A stretch of DNA of 64,000 nt from DATKDP01 sp035546335 (GCA_035546335.1 DATKDP010000005.1:41228-105227); one strand, 5' to 3'. Positions 9,455 to 18,167 are shown, counted from the stretch's first letter. Translations and numbers: made by a program. The notes: generated from the sequence alone by a model not told the origin.

Positions 9455-9537
9455 CTGATCCGTAACAACAGCGTTCACATTCGCATCATTGGATTTCCGC
9501 TTCGGATGACCGGAAGACGGTGACGGCATGGAGCGAC

Positions 9538-9633
9538 TCGGAGGGACGAAGCAGCGGGGAGAGCGGGCGTCCCGTGCCCGCCCGTGTCCGAGACTGTCGC
9601 CGCGGCCGGCGCACAAATGCTTCGCCCCTACGA
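9538..9633. repeat. Degenerate stem-loop element of the GGACGAAGC family
   Basis: GGAGGGACGAAGCA near 9540 is answered by TGCTTCGCCCCTACGA at 9618-9633, forming imperfect arms around about 65 bases. The same TGCTTCGTCCCTACGA end occurs in both copies of the 3.3-kb duplication and near 38.9 and 48.5 kb. It lies in the otherwise empty gap 9455-9716. Confidence 0.6.
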
Positions 9634-9716
9634 AAAATGTGACGGTCGCGCGAGACACAGTGCTGCGTCAATGCGGTGGGCCGCTACGTCTCCAGCGGTT
9701 CGGAGTCAGAAGCGGC

Positions 9717-11876
9717 TCACCGGGCGCGAAGCGCCCGCTGCTCCCAGCTCCTGGCGAGCTGCGGCCGCCCCAGACTCCGGTAGGCTTCGACGACCATCGA
9801 ATAGCTCGAAGGTGCCGGATTGCGCCGGATCATCGAGGCCATCAGCCGTTCCGCTTCGTCTGTTTCGTTCCGAAGAACATGGAGTGCAGCGAGCCTGATG
9901 TACGCTTCCCTGTTGCCTGGAAAGTCGCGAACCTCAGCTTCGAATGCGGTCCGCGCTTCCTCCAGCCGGCCGAGTCTGGCAAGCGCATCAGCGCGAACCA
10001 GCGAGAGCATCGCCAGCGGCGGTCCCTTGGCAGCGTCGATCTCCCGCGCGACACCCTCGACGATCTCGAGCGCTTCCTGGAATCGCCGTTGCGCCGTCCG
10101 AATCTGCGCCACGATCACCATGCCCTCCTGCCTGGTTCTCGCTTCCCTGAGGGCGGGCTGAAGCTCACGCTCCGCCGCTTCGTGATCCTGCCTCGAGAGG
10201 TACGCCCGCGCCCGCACCAGTCGAGCCTCCGCCGGATGGCTTTTCGCGGCGAGATCGGCGTGCTCGATCGCTTCGTCGTAGCGCCCGACCTGGAGCAGCA
10301 ACCTGGCGATCGACAACGCGGTCCCCGGCGCGAGCATCGGCGCCGACTCGATCGTTTTCCGGTACGCCGCGAGCGCTTCGTCGGTTCTCCCTCTCTGCTC
10401 GTGGGCTTTGGCGATCAGAGTCCAGGCGTCGGCGAAGGTGGGATTCCGCTCGACGATCTCCTCGAGGATCGGGACCGCCGCATCGACCTCGTCGCTCCGC
10501 AGGAGCGCCGATGCGTGGCGGAAACGTTCGAGGTCACCGATCCGCTCCTTCGGGTCGGGAAGATCGGCATCCGCGAGCGCTGACCTCGTGCCGCCGAGAT
10601 ACCCGAGGGCCGCCAGCTTCGCGGCATCCTCGGCAGAGACCATGCCCGGATCGGTCAGCGCGCGATCGAACGCCGCCATCTCCTTCCGCATCGCGGCATA
10701 GACACGTCGCTCAGCGGCGAGTACGTCCTGTTTTTCCCCCGGATCGGCAACGATGTCGAAGAGCTCCGGCCGCGGAGCTTCGATGTAGTGATGTCGCTCG
10801 TCGACGAGCGAGGCGAGGTCGCTCCAGCCGAGATGTATGCGAGGGTACATCGTCTCGGAAAAGATCCGCCGCTCTTCGCCCTTCCCCGCGGCGATCTTGA
10901 GAAGGGAGGTGCCACGAGGGGCCTCCGGCGTTTCCAGCGTGAAGAGCGAAGAGATCGTCGGAAAAACATCAATCAGCCCCACGGGATCAGCGATCCGCCG
11001 TCCCGCCATTTCATTCGACGGCAGCTTCAGAAAGAGCGGAACGTGAATCGCTTCGCGATAGAGAAAGATGCCGTGCTCGCTCTCGCCATGATCGCCCAGG
11101 CCCTCGCCATGGTCCGACATGAAGACGATCGTCGATCGCTCGTAGAGAGAGCGAGCCCGCAGCGCATCGAGCAGCCGGCCGATCGCGGCGTCGGCGGTGG
11201 CGATCTCGCCGTTGTACGGAGAGTCAGCATAGGCCGCGCGGAAGGGTTCCGGCGGTTCGTAAGGGGAATGCGGTTCGAAGAGATGGATGAAGAGGAAGAA
11301 CGGTTTTTCTCCATCACGCCGTGAAAGCCAGCCGATCGCTGCATCGACCGTGTCGAAGCCGCTGCGGTCGATGTCTCCGATCGCACCACCTTCGGCGCGC
11401 TCGACCGCGTCGTCGTAATGATCGAACGCGGCTCCGAGTCCCGTCGCCGCCCGCAGTACGTACGCCGAAACGAATGCCGCCGTCTCGTAGCCCTTGTCGC
11501 GGAAGAGAGTCGGAAGCGAAGGGATCGTCGGATCGAAGCTGTACCCGAGATTGTTGCGAACGTTCACCTCGGCAGGGAGCTTCCCCGTGAACATCGAGAC
11601 GTGTGAGGGAAGGGTCAGTGGAACCTGCGCATACGCATTCTCGAAGACGATGCTGTCGCCGGCTAGAGCGTCGAGCGCAGGGGTCCTGACTGCGGTCGCT
11701 CCGTAGGCCGGAAGGTGATCCGCGCGCAGAGTGTCGACCGAGATGATGATGATCGGTCCGCCGGCCGCCGAGCGGGCGGCAGACTCCGATCTGCGACAGC
11801 CCGGGAGAAGGAGGCAGAGGGCAGAAAGCAGAAGGCAGAAGGAGCCGCGGAGGGCGTTCAAGCGGCGGCCCACCAT
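9717..11876 (-). CDS. Sulfatase-like lipoprotein with C-terminal TPR repeats (1)
   Basis: 719 residues from the ATG at 11876. The frame has an earlier ATG at 11948, but those 24 codons lie in a REP-like repeat, so I prefer 11876. Signal peptide with lipobox LLLPGC (Cys27), so it is probably a lipoprotein. Residues about 40-400 are a PF00884 sulfatase-type domain: ISVDTLRADH (metal Asp48), and SDHGEGLGDHGE later. The nucleophile motif reads T88-L-P-S-H, where true sulfatases have C/S-x-P-S-R, so formylglycine cannot form; Thr may act as in phosphoethanolamine transferases. About five TPR-like repeats follow (residues about 460-715). It is adjacent to a second such gene and an Oar-like receptor. 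Substrate unknown. Confidence 0.88.
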   Translation of the reverse strand: MVGRRLNALRGSFCLLLSALCLLLPGCRRSESAARSAAGGPIIIISVDTLRADHLPAYGATAVRTPALDALAGDSIVFENAYAQVPLTLPSHVSMFTGKLPAEVNVRNNLGYSFDPTIPSLPTLFRDKGYETAAFVSAYVLRAATGLGAAFDHYDDAVERAEGGAIGDIDRSGFDTVDAAIGWLSRRDGEKPFFLFIHLFEPHSPYEPPEPFRAAYADSPYNGEIATADAAIGRLLDALRARSLYERSTIVFMSDHGEGLGDHGESEHGIFLYREAIHVPLFLKLPSNEMAGRRIADPVGLIDVFPTISSLFTLETPEAPRGTSLLKIAAGKGEERRIFSETMYPRIHLGWSDLASLVDERHHYIEAPRPELFDIVADPGEKQDVLAAERRVYAAMRKEMAAFDRALTDPGMVSAEDAAKLAALGYLGGTRSALADADLPDPKERIGDLERFRHASALLRSDEVDAAVPILEEIVERNPTFADAWTLIAKAHEQRGRTDEALAAYRKTIESAPMLAPGTALSIARLLLQVGRYDEAIEHADLAAKSHPAEARLVRARAYLSRQDHEAAERELQPALREARTRQEGMVIVAQIRTAQRRFQEALEIVEGVAREIDAAKGPPLAMLSLVRADALARLGRLEEARTAFEAEVRDFPGNREAYIRLAALHVLRNETDEAERLMASMIRRNPAPSSYSMVVEAYRSLGRPQLARSWEQRALRAR
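11806..11844. repeat. Heptamer repeats inside the coding region
   Basis: Read on the minus strand these are near-perfect copies of CTTCTGC, CTTCTGC, TTTCTGC, CCTCTGC. They encode the hydrophobic core of the signal peptide of the sulfatase-like lipoprotein. The same heptamers form intergenic arrays elsewhere in the window. Confidence 0.8.
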
Positions 11877-12087
11877 CCGTTGGTGGCGCGTCGCGCTCAC
11901 CACCGGCCGAATTCCCTGCACCCCTTCGAAATGCCTTTCACTCTTCATGCTTCAGTTACACACATCTGCTATCTGTCGGTTCATCCTGGCACCCCTTCGG
12001 GGTGCAAATCTTCTTGTCGGACTCTTGATCCGGTGGTGGCGCTTCGCGCTCACCACCGGCTGGATTCCATGCACCCCTTCGGGGTGC
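11877..12087. repeat. REP-like element with two hairpin modules, about two copies
   Basis: Module a is a hairpin of CCGGTGGTG and CACCACCGG around GCGC-rich sequence (12030-12059; imperfect at 11877-11906). Module b is GCACCCC-TTC-GGGGTGC (11989-12005 and 12071-12087; decayed at 11919-11935). The a-spacer-b order repeats twice, about 152 bases apart. The start codon of the downstream sulfatase-like gene abuts copy 1. No gene is seen between 11877 and 12214. Confidence 0.8.
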
Positions 12088-12109
12088 CCCGTCCACCCTT
12101 CACTTCGCC

Positions 12110-12214
12110 TCTCGCCTCTCGTCTCTCGCCCCTCGCCCCTCTGCTCTCTGCCATCTGCTCTCTGCCATCTGCCATCTGCCATCTGCTCTCTGCCATCTGC
12201 CATCTGCCATCCCC
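12110..12214. repeat. Pyrimidine-rich heptamer array
   Basis: Successive 7-base units, first TCGCCTC/TCGTCTC/TCGCCCC and then TGCTCTC/TGCCATC, run up to the stop codon of the sulfatase-like gene at 12215. Two unrelated heptamer types are joined in one array. Confidence 0.85.
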
Positions 12215-14335
12215 TCACACTCCCAACCTCCGCCCCCCCTCCACATCCCCCATCACATCGAGCGCCTCCCGCGCGAGGCGGCGCATCGCCGCATCGGGAT
12301 TCGCCTCCAGCGCTTTCGCCAGGAGGGATCGTGCTTCATCCCGGCGCCCCTGCGCCCCGACGACCAGTGCGAGATTCACCCATGCTCTGCGGTTCGAGGG
12401 GAAATGCTCCGTCTCGGCGCGAAACGCACGTTCCGCGTCGGCAGCGCGGCGCAGCTGAAGAAGCGCTTCACCGCGCCGAAACTCGAGCTCGGCGATCGGC
12501 GAGAGCCGCTGCTGGCCGACCATGCTCCGGACGCGCTCGAGCAGCTCGAGCTCGGCCTGAAAGTTGCGGCGGGCATGATGAACCTGCGAGAGCAACATCA
12601 GCGGCTGCACGCGAAGAGGAGATGCTTCCGCCGCTTTTTTCGCGGCGTTCTCCGCTGCCGCCAGATCCTTCTCCGCGAGTGCGATGCTCGCCAGCGTCTC
12701 GTAGGCGAACGAAGGGACGTGCGGGGCGGCGAGCTCCGCGTAGGTTCTCGCCTCGCGAAAGTTTTTCAGCTCGAGCTGGAGACTCGCCAGAGCGAGCGCC
12801 GTCTGCGGATTTCCCGGAGACTCCTCCATCTGTTTTTCCAGCGCGCGAACGGCTCCCGCGGCGTCACCCCTCTTGCGATGGGCGGAGCTGATCAGGCCCC
12901 ACCCCTGAAGAAACCGCGGATTGTCGGCGACGATGCGGTTGCCGATGGCCAGGGCGGTATCGTAATCGCCTTTCTGCAATGCGGCGGCGCCACGCCCGAA
13001 CTGTGTGAGAAGAGCGATATGCTGCTTCGGGTCGGGCAACGGTCCGGAGGCTTTCGTCGTGACGCCGAGATAGCCGAGCGATTCGAGCTTCCGGATATCC
13101 TCCGGACTCATGGCCACGGGCTCCTCGAACGAGCTGGCGGCGAGAATGGTTGCGATCTTCGCACGCAGGGTCGCCACGATCCTGCGATGCTCGCCTGCCA
13201 CGTTCCGTGTTTCCGCGGGATCGTCGACGTAATCGTACAGCTCGACCGTCGGCGCTTCGATCAGATGGAAGCGTTCTCCCACCTGCGAGATCAGCTCGCT
13301 CCAGCCGTAGTGGAGCCGCGGGTAATACGATTCGCTGTAGACGGTACGGTCCGCTGGCGCGGTTGCCGCGAAGAGATCGACGCCGTCGAGCTCGCGTTGC
13401 GCCGCGATTCCAACGCGCCCGAGAATCGTCGGGACGAGATCCGTGAGGGATGCGACCGAGGCGATCTCCTCCCCCGCCCGTTCATTCTCCGGAAGCTTGA
13501 CGAGAAGCGGAACCTGAATCGACTCACGATAGAGAAAGACGCCGTGCTCGAGCTCTCCGTGATCGCCGAGACCCTCGCCATGGTCGGAAAGGATGACGAT
13601 CATCGCGCGATCGTAGAGGCCCTTCGCTCGAAGAGTCTCGAGAAATGCGCCGACGATCTCGTCGGCGCGCGCGATCTCACCGTCGTACGGATCGGCGAGA
13701 CGCGAAGCCCAGGGCTCTGGTGGCGAGTACGGAAGGTGGGGCTCGTAGAGATGGAGGAATCCGAAAACCTTCTCCGACCGCGCCGACTCGAGCCAGCTCG
13801 TCAGCGCGAGGCGCGTCGCATCACCGTCGCGCTGCCACGACGACATGGTCTCGGCGGGATTGATGGTCATCGCGTCGTCGTAGAAATCGAAGCCTTTGGC
13901 GATTCCCGTGTCGCGTCGAAGAACGAAGCTGGAGACCGCCGCTCCCGTCTCGTATCCGTGAGCCCTCAGAAGGTGGGCGAGCATCGCCTCGTCCGGATCG
14001 ACTCGGTATCCGATGTTGTCGCGAACACCGTGCTCATGAGGAAGCGATCCGGTGAAGAGCGAGGCGTGGGCAGGCAGCGTCAGCGGTACGTTGCTGAACG
14101 CTTTGCGGAAGAGGACCGCGTCGCGGCGGAAGCGGTCGAGGTTCGGAGTGTGGCCTTCCGCATGCCCGTAGAGCGGCAGCCGGTCGGACCGAAGCGTGTC
14201 GATGGAGATGATGAAGAGGGGAGTGTCGCGCGGTGGCTGCTCGCGCTCGCGAGAACGGCAGGCGAAGGCGAAAACGACCGCAGCGATCGGCAGGAGAGTG
14301 AACGAGGCGTTCTTCAGGAGAGTGGCTCTGCGCAT
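12215..14335 (-). CDS. Sulfatase-like lipoprotein with C-terminal TPR repeats (2)
   Basis: 706 residues from the ATG at 14335 (a GTG one codon earlier is also possible; no clear ribosome site). A signal peptide with FAFAC suggests a lipoprotein. PF00884-type domain over residues about 38-390: ISIDTLRSDR near the N-terminus and LSDHGEGLGDHGE in the middle. The nucleophile motif is T86-L-P-A-H, so, as in its neighbour, the formylglycine Cys/Ser is Thr and the Arg is His. The C-terminal third is TPR-like helix pairs. It is a diverged paralog of the gene at 9717-11876 and lies next to the second Oar-like receptor. It may modify surface glycans or lipids; that is inference from family and context. 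Confidence 0.88.
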   Translation of the reverse strand: MRRATLLKNASFTLLPIAAVVFAFACRSREREQPPRDTPLFIISIDTLRSDRLPLYGHAEGHTPNLDRFRRDAVLFRKAFSNVPLTLPAHASLFTGSLPHEHGVRDNIGYRVDPDEAMLAHLLRAHGYETGAAVSSFVLRRDTGIAKGFDFYDDAMTINPAETMSSWQRDGDATRLALTSWLESARSEKVFGFLHLYEPHLPYSPPEPWASRLADPYDGEIARADEIVGAFLETLRAKGLYDRAMIVILSDHGEGLGDHGELEHGVFLYRESIQVPLLVKLPENERAGEEIASVASLTDLVPTILGRVGIAAQRELDGVDLFAATAPADRTVYSESYYPRLHYGWSELISQVGERFHLIEAPTVELYDYVDDPAETRNVAGEHRRIVATLRAKIATILAASSFEEPVAMSPEDIRKLESLGYLGVTTKASGPLPDPKQHIALLTQFGRGAAALQKGDYDTALAIGNRIVADNPRFLQGWGLISSAHRKRGDAAGAVRALEKQMEESPGNPQTALALASLQLELKNFREARTYAELAAPHVPSFAYETLASIALAEKDLAAAENAAKKAAEASPLRVQPLMLLSQVHHARRNFQAELELLERVRSMVGQQRLSPIAELEFRRGEALLQLRRAADAERAFRAETEHFPSNRRAWVNLALVVGAQGRRDEARSLLAKALEANPDAAMRRLAREALDVMGDVEGGRRLGV

Positions 14336-14440
14336 CACGCGAACTGGAAACCGCTGCGTGCCGGATTTTAGTTCGGATCGTCATCCTGGCGCCGCGTCAC
14401 GGCGTCAGGCGCCGGCGGGGAAAAGAGTCAGGACAACCCC

Positions 14441-14555
14441 CGTCATCCTGAGCGAGGTGGGCGGGTGGGTGTGAGCGAAGGATCTGCGATCGGCAACTGT
14501 CTAAGAACGCAGATTCTTCGCTCACACCCGCCCCTGCCTCCTCGCTCAGAATGAC
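14441..14555. repeat. Long imperfect inverted repeat of the TCATCCTGAGCGA type
   Basis: Left arm 14441-14488 begins CGTCATCCTGAGCGAGG and ends GATCTGCG; right arm 14508-14555 is its near-complete reverse complement, with a 19-base spacer. Sequences with this core are common in intergenic DNA of several bacterial phyla (my recollection). It lies between the second sulfatase-like gene and the terminator of Oar-like copy 2; 14336-14440 holds nothing else I can identify. Confidence 0.8.
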
Positions 14556-14594
14556 GAGCTCGGCGAACGTGCCCCGATGAGTGGAGGGACAAAC

Positions 14595-14621
14595 AAAAGG
14601 CCCCGGCGTACTGCCGGGGCC
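14595..14621 (-). terminator. Rho-independent terminator of the second Oar-like gene
   Basis: Nine-bp stem GGCCCCGGC/GCCGGGGCC with a 5-base loop, followed on the minus strand by TTTTGTTT. It is nearly the same as the terminator of copy 1, so it was duplicated with the gene. Confidence 0.88.
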
Positions 14622-14648
14622 CTTGCTGCATCGAGTGAAAAACGAGGC

Positions 14649-17567
14649 TCAGAACCGGATGCCCGCGGTGAAGCGCCAGGTGCGGGGCAGCTGGTAATGA
14701 GCGGCCGTGGTGGCCTGACCGAAGTTCGCCACCTTTGTCCAATGAACTCCTTCGACAGGAGTCGTTGTGAAGGGGTTGAACGCGGCGAGACGGCGGACGG
14801 TGCTGACGCCGTTCACCTGGGCCGTTTCGTTGAACACGTTCAGCATGTCCCCACGGAGGAAGACATTGACCGGACCGAGTCCGACGTTCCAGGTGAGGGC
14901 TACGTCGGTTGCCGTTGCATCCTCCCAGCGGAAGGCGCCGCGATCACTGAAGAAGTAGGTCACCGTGTTGGGCGGCGTACGGTACCCGGGGTTCGTCACG
15001 AACGCACCCACCGGCACGGTCGTCACAGCCGAGTACGGTGAGCCGGAGTCGAAGCGCTCGAGAAGGCCGAAATTCAGGCTGCCGAGCCGGCCGATCGGGA
15101 GGTCAAACGAGGCCCAGAGACGAGCCTTGTGAGTCTGGTCCGTCAGAAGGAATCCGACGGGGTTGTGCTGCGCGAACGCCTTGTACTCGGCGTACGAATG
15201 AATCGCGCTGCCGATCGGGCCGTTTCCGAGGGTCTCTCCATCGATCGATCCCTTCGTCTCCGACCAGGTGTAGTTGCCGCCGAAGTGGAGGCGCGAGGTC
15301 GCGCGGTAGCTCCCCTGGAGCTGGACTCCCTGATAGCTCCGCTTCTCGTCATTCGTGTTGGAAGTCGTCACGACGTCGAGCGTCCCGACGAAAGGATCGG
15401 TTGCGTGATCGCCCGGGGTGGTGAAGACACCGTAGAAGTCGTTCCACTCGCGATCGATGTAATCGAGGCGGAAGAAGCCGGCCTGTCCGATCTGCGTTCC
15501 GAATCCGACGGTGAACTCGTCGACGTTCGGCGACTTCAGATCGCCGGGGAAGCGCTGGTTGAAGCCGGGGACGCCGGCGCCGATGAGAAGGTCGAGGTTG
15601 TCGCGTCCGCAACGGCCGGCCGCGTCGCACTCGTTGAGGAACCAGCGGAAGACCGCCTCGAGAACGCCGAAGGAGTTCAGGCCGCTGTCGGGGCCGCCGA
15701 TCTGCGGTCCTCGGTACTCATAGATGAAGTAGGCGGGATTGCCGCCCCCACCACCTCCGCCAACGGTCTCCTGGATTCGAGAGACGTAGCGGCTGTAGCT
15801 CGCGTTCAGGCGGAGGCGTCCATCGCCCCGAACGTCGTAGATCGCGCCGAGACGCGGGCTCCAGTTCTTGTCTTTGGAGATGGGGTTGCCACCGCTGTCG
15901 ACGCCGTCGTTCTTGTCGTAGCGAACGCCGAGGTTGAAGCTGAAGTTCTGGTTGAGATCCCACTTGTCATTGACGAAGAACGAGTCGGTGACGAAGTCGG
16001 AGCCCTGCGAGAGGATCAGAATCGGAGTCCAGAGGATCCAGTCGCCCTCGGCGACTACCGGCCGGAGCTCGCCGTTCGGTGTCCGTGTCGGAGCGATTCC
16101 GGAAAAGATGTACATGTCGAGGTTCGAGCCCGACTGGTAGTTGTTCGCGAAGCGCGACTCCATGAAGTTCTCGTAGCCGGCGACGATGTTGTGCGATCCG
16201 GCTCCGGTTGTGGCGAGATAGTAGGTTCCCTTGAGCTGGTAGTACTCGTTCTCGCGGACCTCGTCGTCGCAGACGCCGCAGAAGATCGGGGCGCCCCACG
16301 CGCCGCCGTAGCTGATGTCATAAGCCCAGCTTCCGAGGGCGAGATCGCGCGGATCGTTGTGGTTCGTCGTCACGTGATCGCCGCCGCTCTGCTGGAACAC
16401 CAGATCGCGCGTCGAGTAGCCTGCCTCGACGAGGAAGTTGCTGGTGATGATGCCGCTGTAGCGTGCGGTGATCATCTCGCGGGGGATCTGGCGACCATTG
16501 ATGTCCATCGTCGACAAATCCCAGCAGCCGAACGCGCAGTGCGGCGTCTGGTCGATCTCGTAGCTCAAGTAGCTGCCGACGAGGTTGTGCTTCGGGTTGA
16601 TCTGCCCGGTTAGCTTGACCTCGTACCGCTCGTCGGTCTCGACCGTCGTCGGGCGCGGGATCGTGCTGTTTGTGAAGAACCCGGGGATATCGCGCTCGAA
16701 CAAACGTCCCGCCCCGAAGAACCAGAGGCGGTCGCGGACGATGCGCCCGCCGAGCGTCGCTTCGTACGTCTCGTTCAGATTGCTCGCCTGCTGCGGCTCA
16801 CCGGCCGGGGTGGTCTCGTCCCATGAGGGGTTGGTGAAGCTGTCGCGGAAGCTGCCGGAGAACTCGTTGCCGCCCGACTTGGTGATCGCCGAGACGACGC
16901 CTCCGGTGAAACGGCCGTACTCCGACGAGATCGAGCCGCTGAGAATCGACGTCTCCTGGATCGCATCCTCGATGAAGAGGTTGTCGGTCTGCCCGCGGAC
17001 GTTCTCGTTGGTCACTGCTCCATTGACCAGGTAGAGCGAGTCATGGGCAAAGGCGCCCGAGATCGTGATCTGGCCGCCAGGGCCCGTGGTGGTCGTTCCC
17101 GGTGCGAGGGTGACGATGTTCTGAATCGCCCGTCCGATCGGCAGGTTGTTGATCTCCTCGATCGTGAAGTTCGACTGAATCTCCGTCGTCTCGAGGACCG
17201 CCGGCGCCGACGCCGTGACGGTGATCGCCTCGGCTACCGCCGACAACTGCAGATTGGCATTCACGCGCTCGGTGCGTGCGAGGCCGATGCGCACCGTCCG
17301 TGTGATGGGGGCCATGCCCTCCATCTCGAAGAGCACCGAGTACTGGCCCGGTGGAAGCGCAGGGAAGTTGTAGTTGCCGTTGACGTCCGTCACGGTCGTA
17401 CGGACTCCCTGCATCGCTGGCGAGCTGATCGTCACCGTCGCTCCCGGAAGCTGGTCGCCCCCGGTCGTGACGGTCCCGGTCAACGAGCTCGTCGTTCCCT
17501 GCCCGAACGCCGAGAGGGCGACGAGCAGGATTGCTCCGAGGAAAAAAATTCGCCTCAAAAGTGTCAT
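14649..17567 (-). CDS. Oar-like TonB-dependent receptor family outer-membrane protein (copy 2)
   Basis: 972 residues, the same length as copy 1. I set the start at the ATG 17567 (GGAGGAATGC upstream, signal peptide MTLLRRIFFLGAILLVALSAFGQ). Domain order is as in copy 1: regulatory-like beta domain (about 28-105), TonB plug (about 115-235, containing SSEYGRFTGGVVSAITKSGG), then a barrel ending FTAGIRF. The proteins match over nearly all positions; differences cluster in likely surface loops (for example SGSGGDHV versus QQSGGDHV). This argues for a gene duplication rather than two ancient paralogs. It is the first gene of the four-gene block in transcription order and has its own terminator. 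Confidence 0.92.
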   Translation of the reverse strand: MTLLRRIFFLGAILLVALSAFGQGTTSSLTGTVTTGGDQLPGATVTISSPAMQGVRTTVTDVNGNYNFPALPPGQYSVLFEMEGMAPITRTVRIGLARTERVNANLQLSAVAEAITVTASAPAVLETTEIQSNFTIEEINNLPIGRAIQNIVTLAPGTTTTGPGGQITISGAFAHDSLYLVNGAVTNENVRGQTDNLFIEDAIQETSILSGSISSEYGRFTGGVVSAITKSGGNEFSGSFRDSFTNPSWDETTPAGEPQQASNLNETYEATLGGRIVRDRLWFFGAGRLFERDIPGFFTNSTIPRPTTVETDERYEVKLTGQINPKHNLVGSYLSYEIDQTPHCAFGCWDLSTMDINGRQIPREMITARYSGIITSNFLVEAGYSTRDLVFQQSGGDHVTTNHNDPRDLALGSWAYDISYGGAWGAPIFCGVCDDEVRENEYYQLKGTYYLATTGAGSHNIVAGYENFMESRFANNYQSGSNLDMYIFSGIAPTRTPNGELRPVVAEGDWILWTPILILSQGSDFVTDSFFVNDKWDLNQNFSFNLGVRYDKNDGVDSGGNPISKDKNWSPRLGAIYDVRGDGRLRLNASYSRYVSRIQETVGGGGGGGNPAYFIYEYRGPQIGGPDSGLNSFGVLEAVFRWFLNECDAAGRCGRDNLDLLIGAGVPGFNQRFPGDLKSPNVDEFTVGFGTQIGQAGFFRLDYIDREWNDFYGVFTTPGDHATDPFVGTLDVVTTSNTNDEKRSYQGVQLQGSYRATSRLHFGGNYTWSETKGSIDGETLGNGPIGSAIHSYAEYKAFAQHNPVGFLLTDQTHKARLWASFDLPIGRLGSLNFGLLERFDSGSPYSAVTTVPVGAFVTNPGYRTPPNTVTYFFSDRGAFRWEDATATDVALTWNVGLGPVNVFLRGDMLNVFNETAQVNGVSTVRRLAAFNPFTTTPVEGVHWTKVANFGQATTAAHYQLPRTWRFTAGIRF

Positions 17568-17763
17568 GCATTCCTCCATTATTTGTTGAAACGTTTCTAC
17601 CGTTCGGCTACGACCGCACTGAGAGAGCATCGGAAATGCCATCGGAGCGATCGCGCTGAAACTACTGATTACACGCTAGTTAACATAAAAAAGGCATGCG
17701 TGGAAAGGCTCCGCAATTCACTCAATTGTAGGCTGACGACAGATCCCCGAATCTCACCAAAGG

Positions 17764-17783
17764 TTATACAAGGCCTTATACAA
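17764..17783. promoter_or_regulatory. Direct repeat TTATACAA upstream of Oar-like copy 2
   Basis: Two exact TTATACAA copies 12 bases apart, about 200 bases upstream of the start codon at 17567. The complementary strand offers TATAAG and TATAAC as -10-like hexamers. It could be a regulator site or part of the promoter; no good -35 was found. Confidence 0.35.
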
Positions 17784-17857
17784 CGTTTTCGCGTCTGTTT
17801 CCACCGGGAATTTCGAGGCTCCTGGCAATTCTGATTAATTCTGATGGGAGAGCAAGT

Positions 17858-18105
17858 GGCCGAAGATCCCGACCTTCGGCCCCGGTGACGGACAACGCGG
17901 TGAACCATGGGCACGATCGCGCACGTGGCCGAAGATTCCGATCTTCGGCCCCGGTGACGGACGACGCGGTGACCCATGGGCACGATCGCGCACGTGGCCG
18001 AAGATTCCGATCTTCGGCCCCGGTGACGGGTGAACCATGGGCACGATCGCGCACGTGGCCGAAGATTCCGATCTTCGGCCCGGTGACGGACGACGCGGAT
18101 GACGG
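17858..18105. repeat. Tandem array of four palindrome-bearing units
   Basis: Each unit carries GGCCGAAGAT-TCCG-ATCTTCGGCC (10-bp stem, 4-base loop) at 17858-17881 (one changed base pair), 17927-17950, 17996-18019 and 18057-18080. Between them runs a conserved stretch including CGGTGACGGACGACGCGG and ATGGGCACGATCGCGCAC. Unit lengths are 69, 69 and 61 bp, the last shortened by an 8-base deletion. Two reverse-orientation relatives sit at 44.4 kb. No gene is visible from 17568 to 18167. Confidence 0.92.
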
Positions 18106-18167
18106 CGTTCCTGGATGATGAGCACACCATTCTCAGGGTGCGGTGGACACGGGCTTCCGCGCCCGCG

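Noticed and set aside
11952..12218. 88-codon minus-strand frame upstream of the sulfatase-like gene
   Set aside because: It is translated heptamer array and REP-like element; the repeats explain the openness of the frame.
12404..16613. Long plus-strand frames opposite the second sulfatase-like and Oar-like genes
   Set aside because: They mirror conserved minus-strand genes and give low-complexity Arg/Glu/Val-rich products.
17858..18105. CRISPR array
   Set aside because: The sequence between palindromes repeats too, so there are no unique spacers; unit lengths of 61-69 bp and the lack of cas genes also argue against it.
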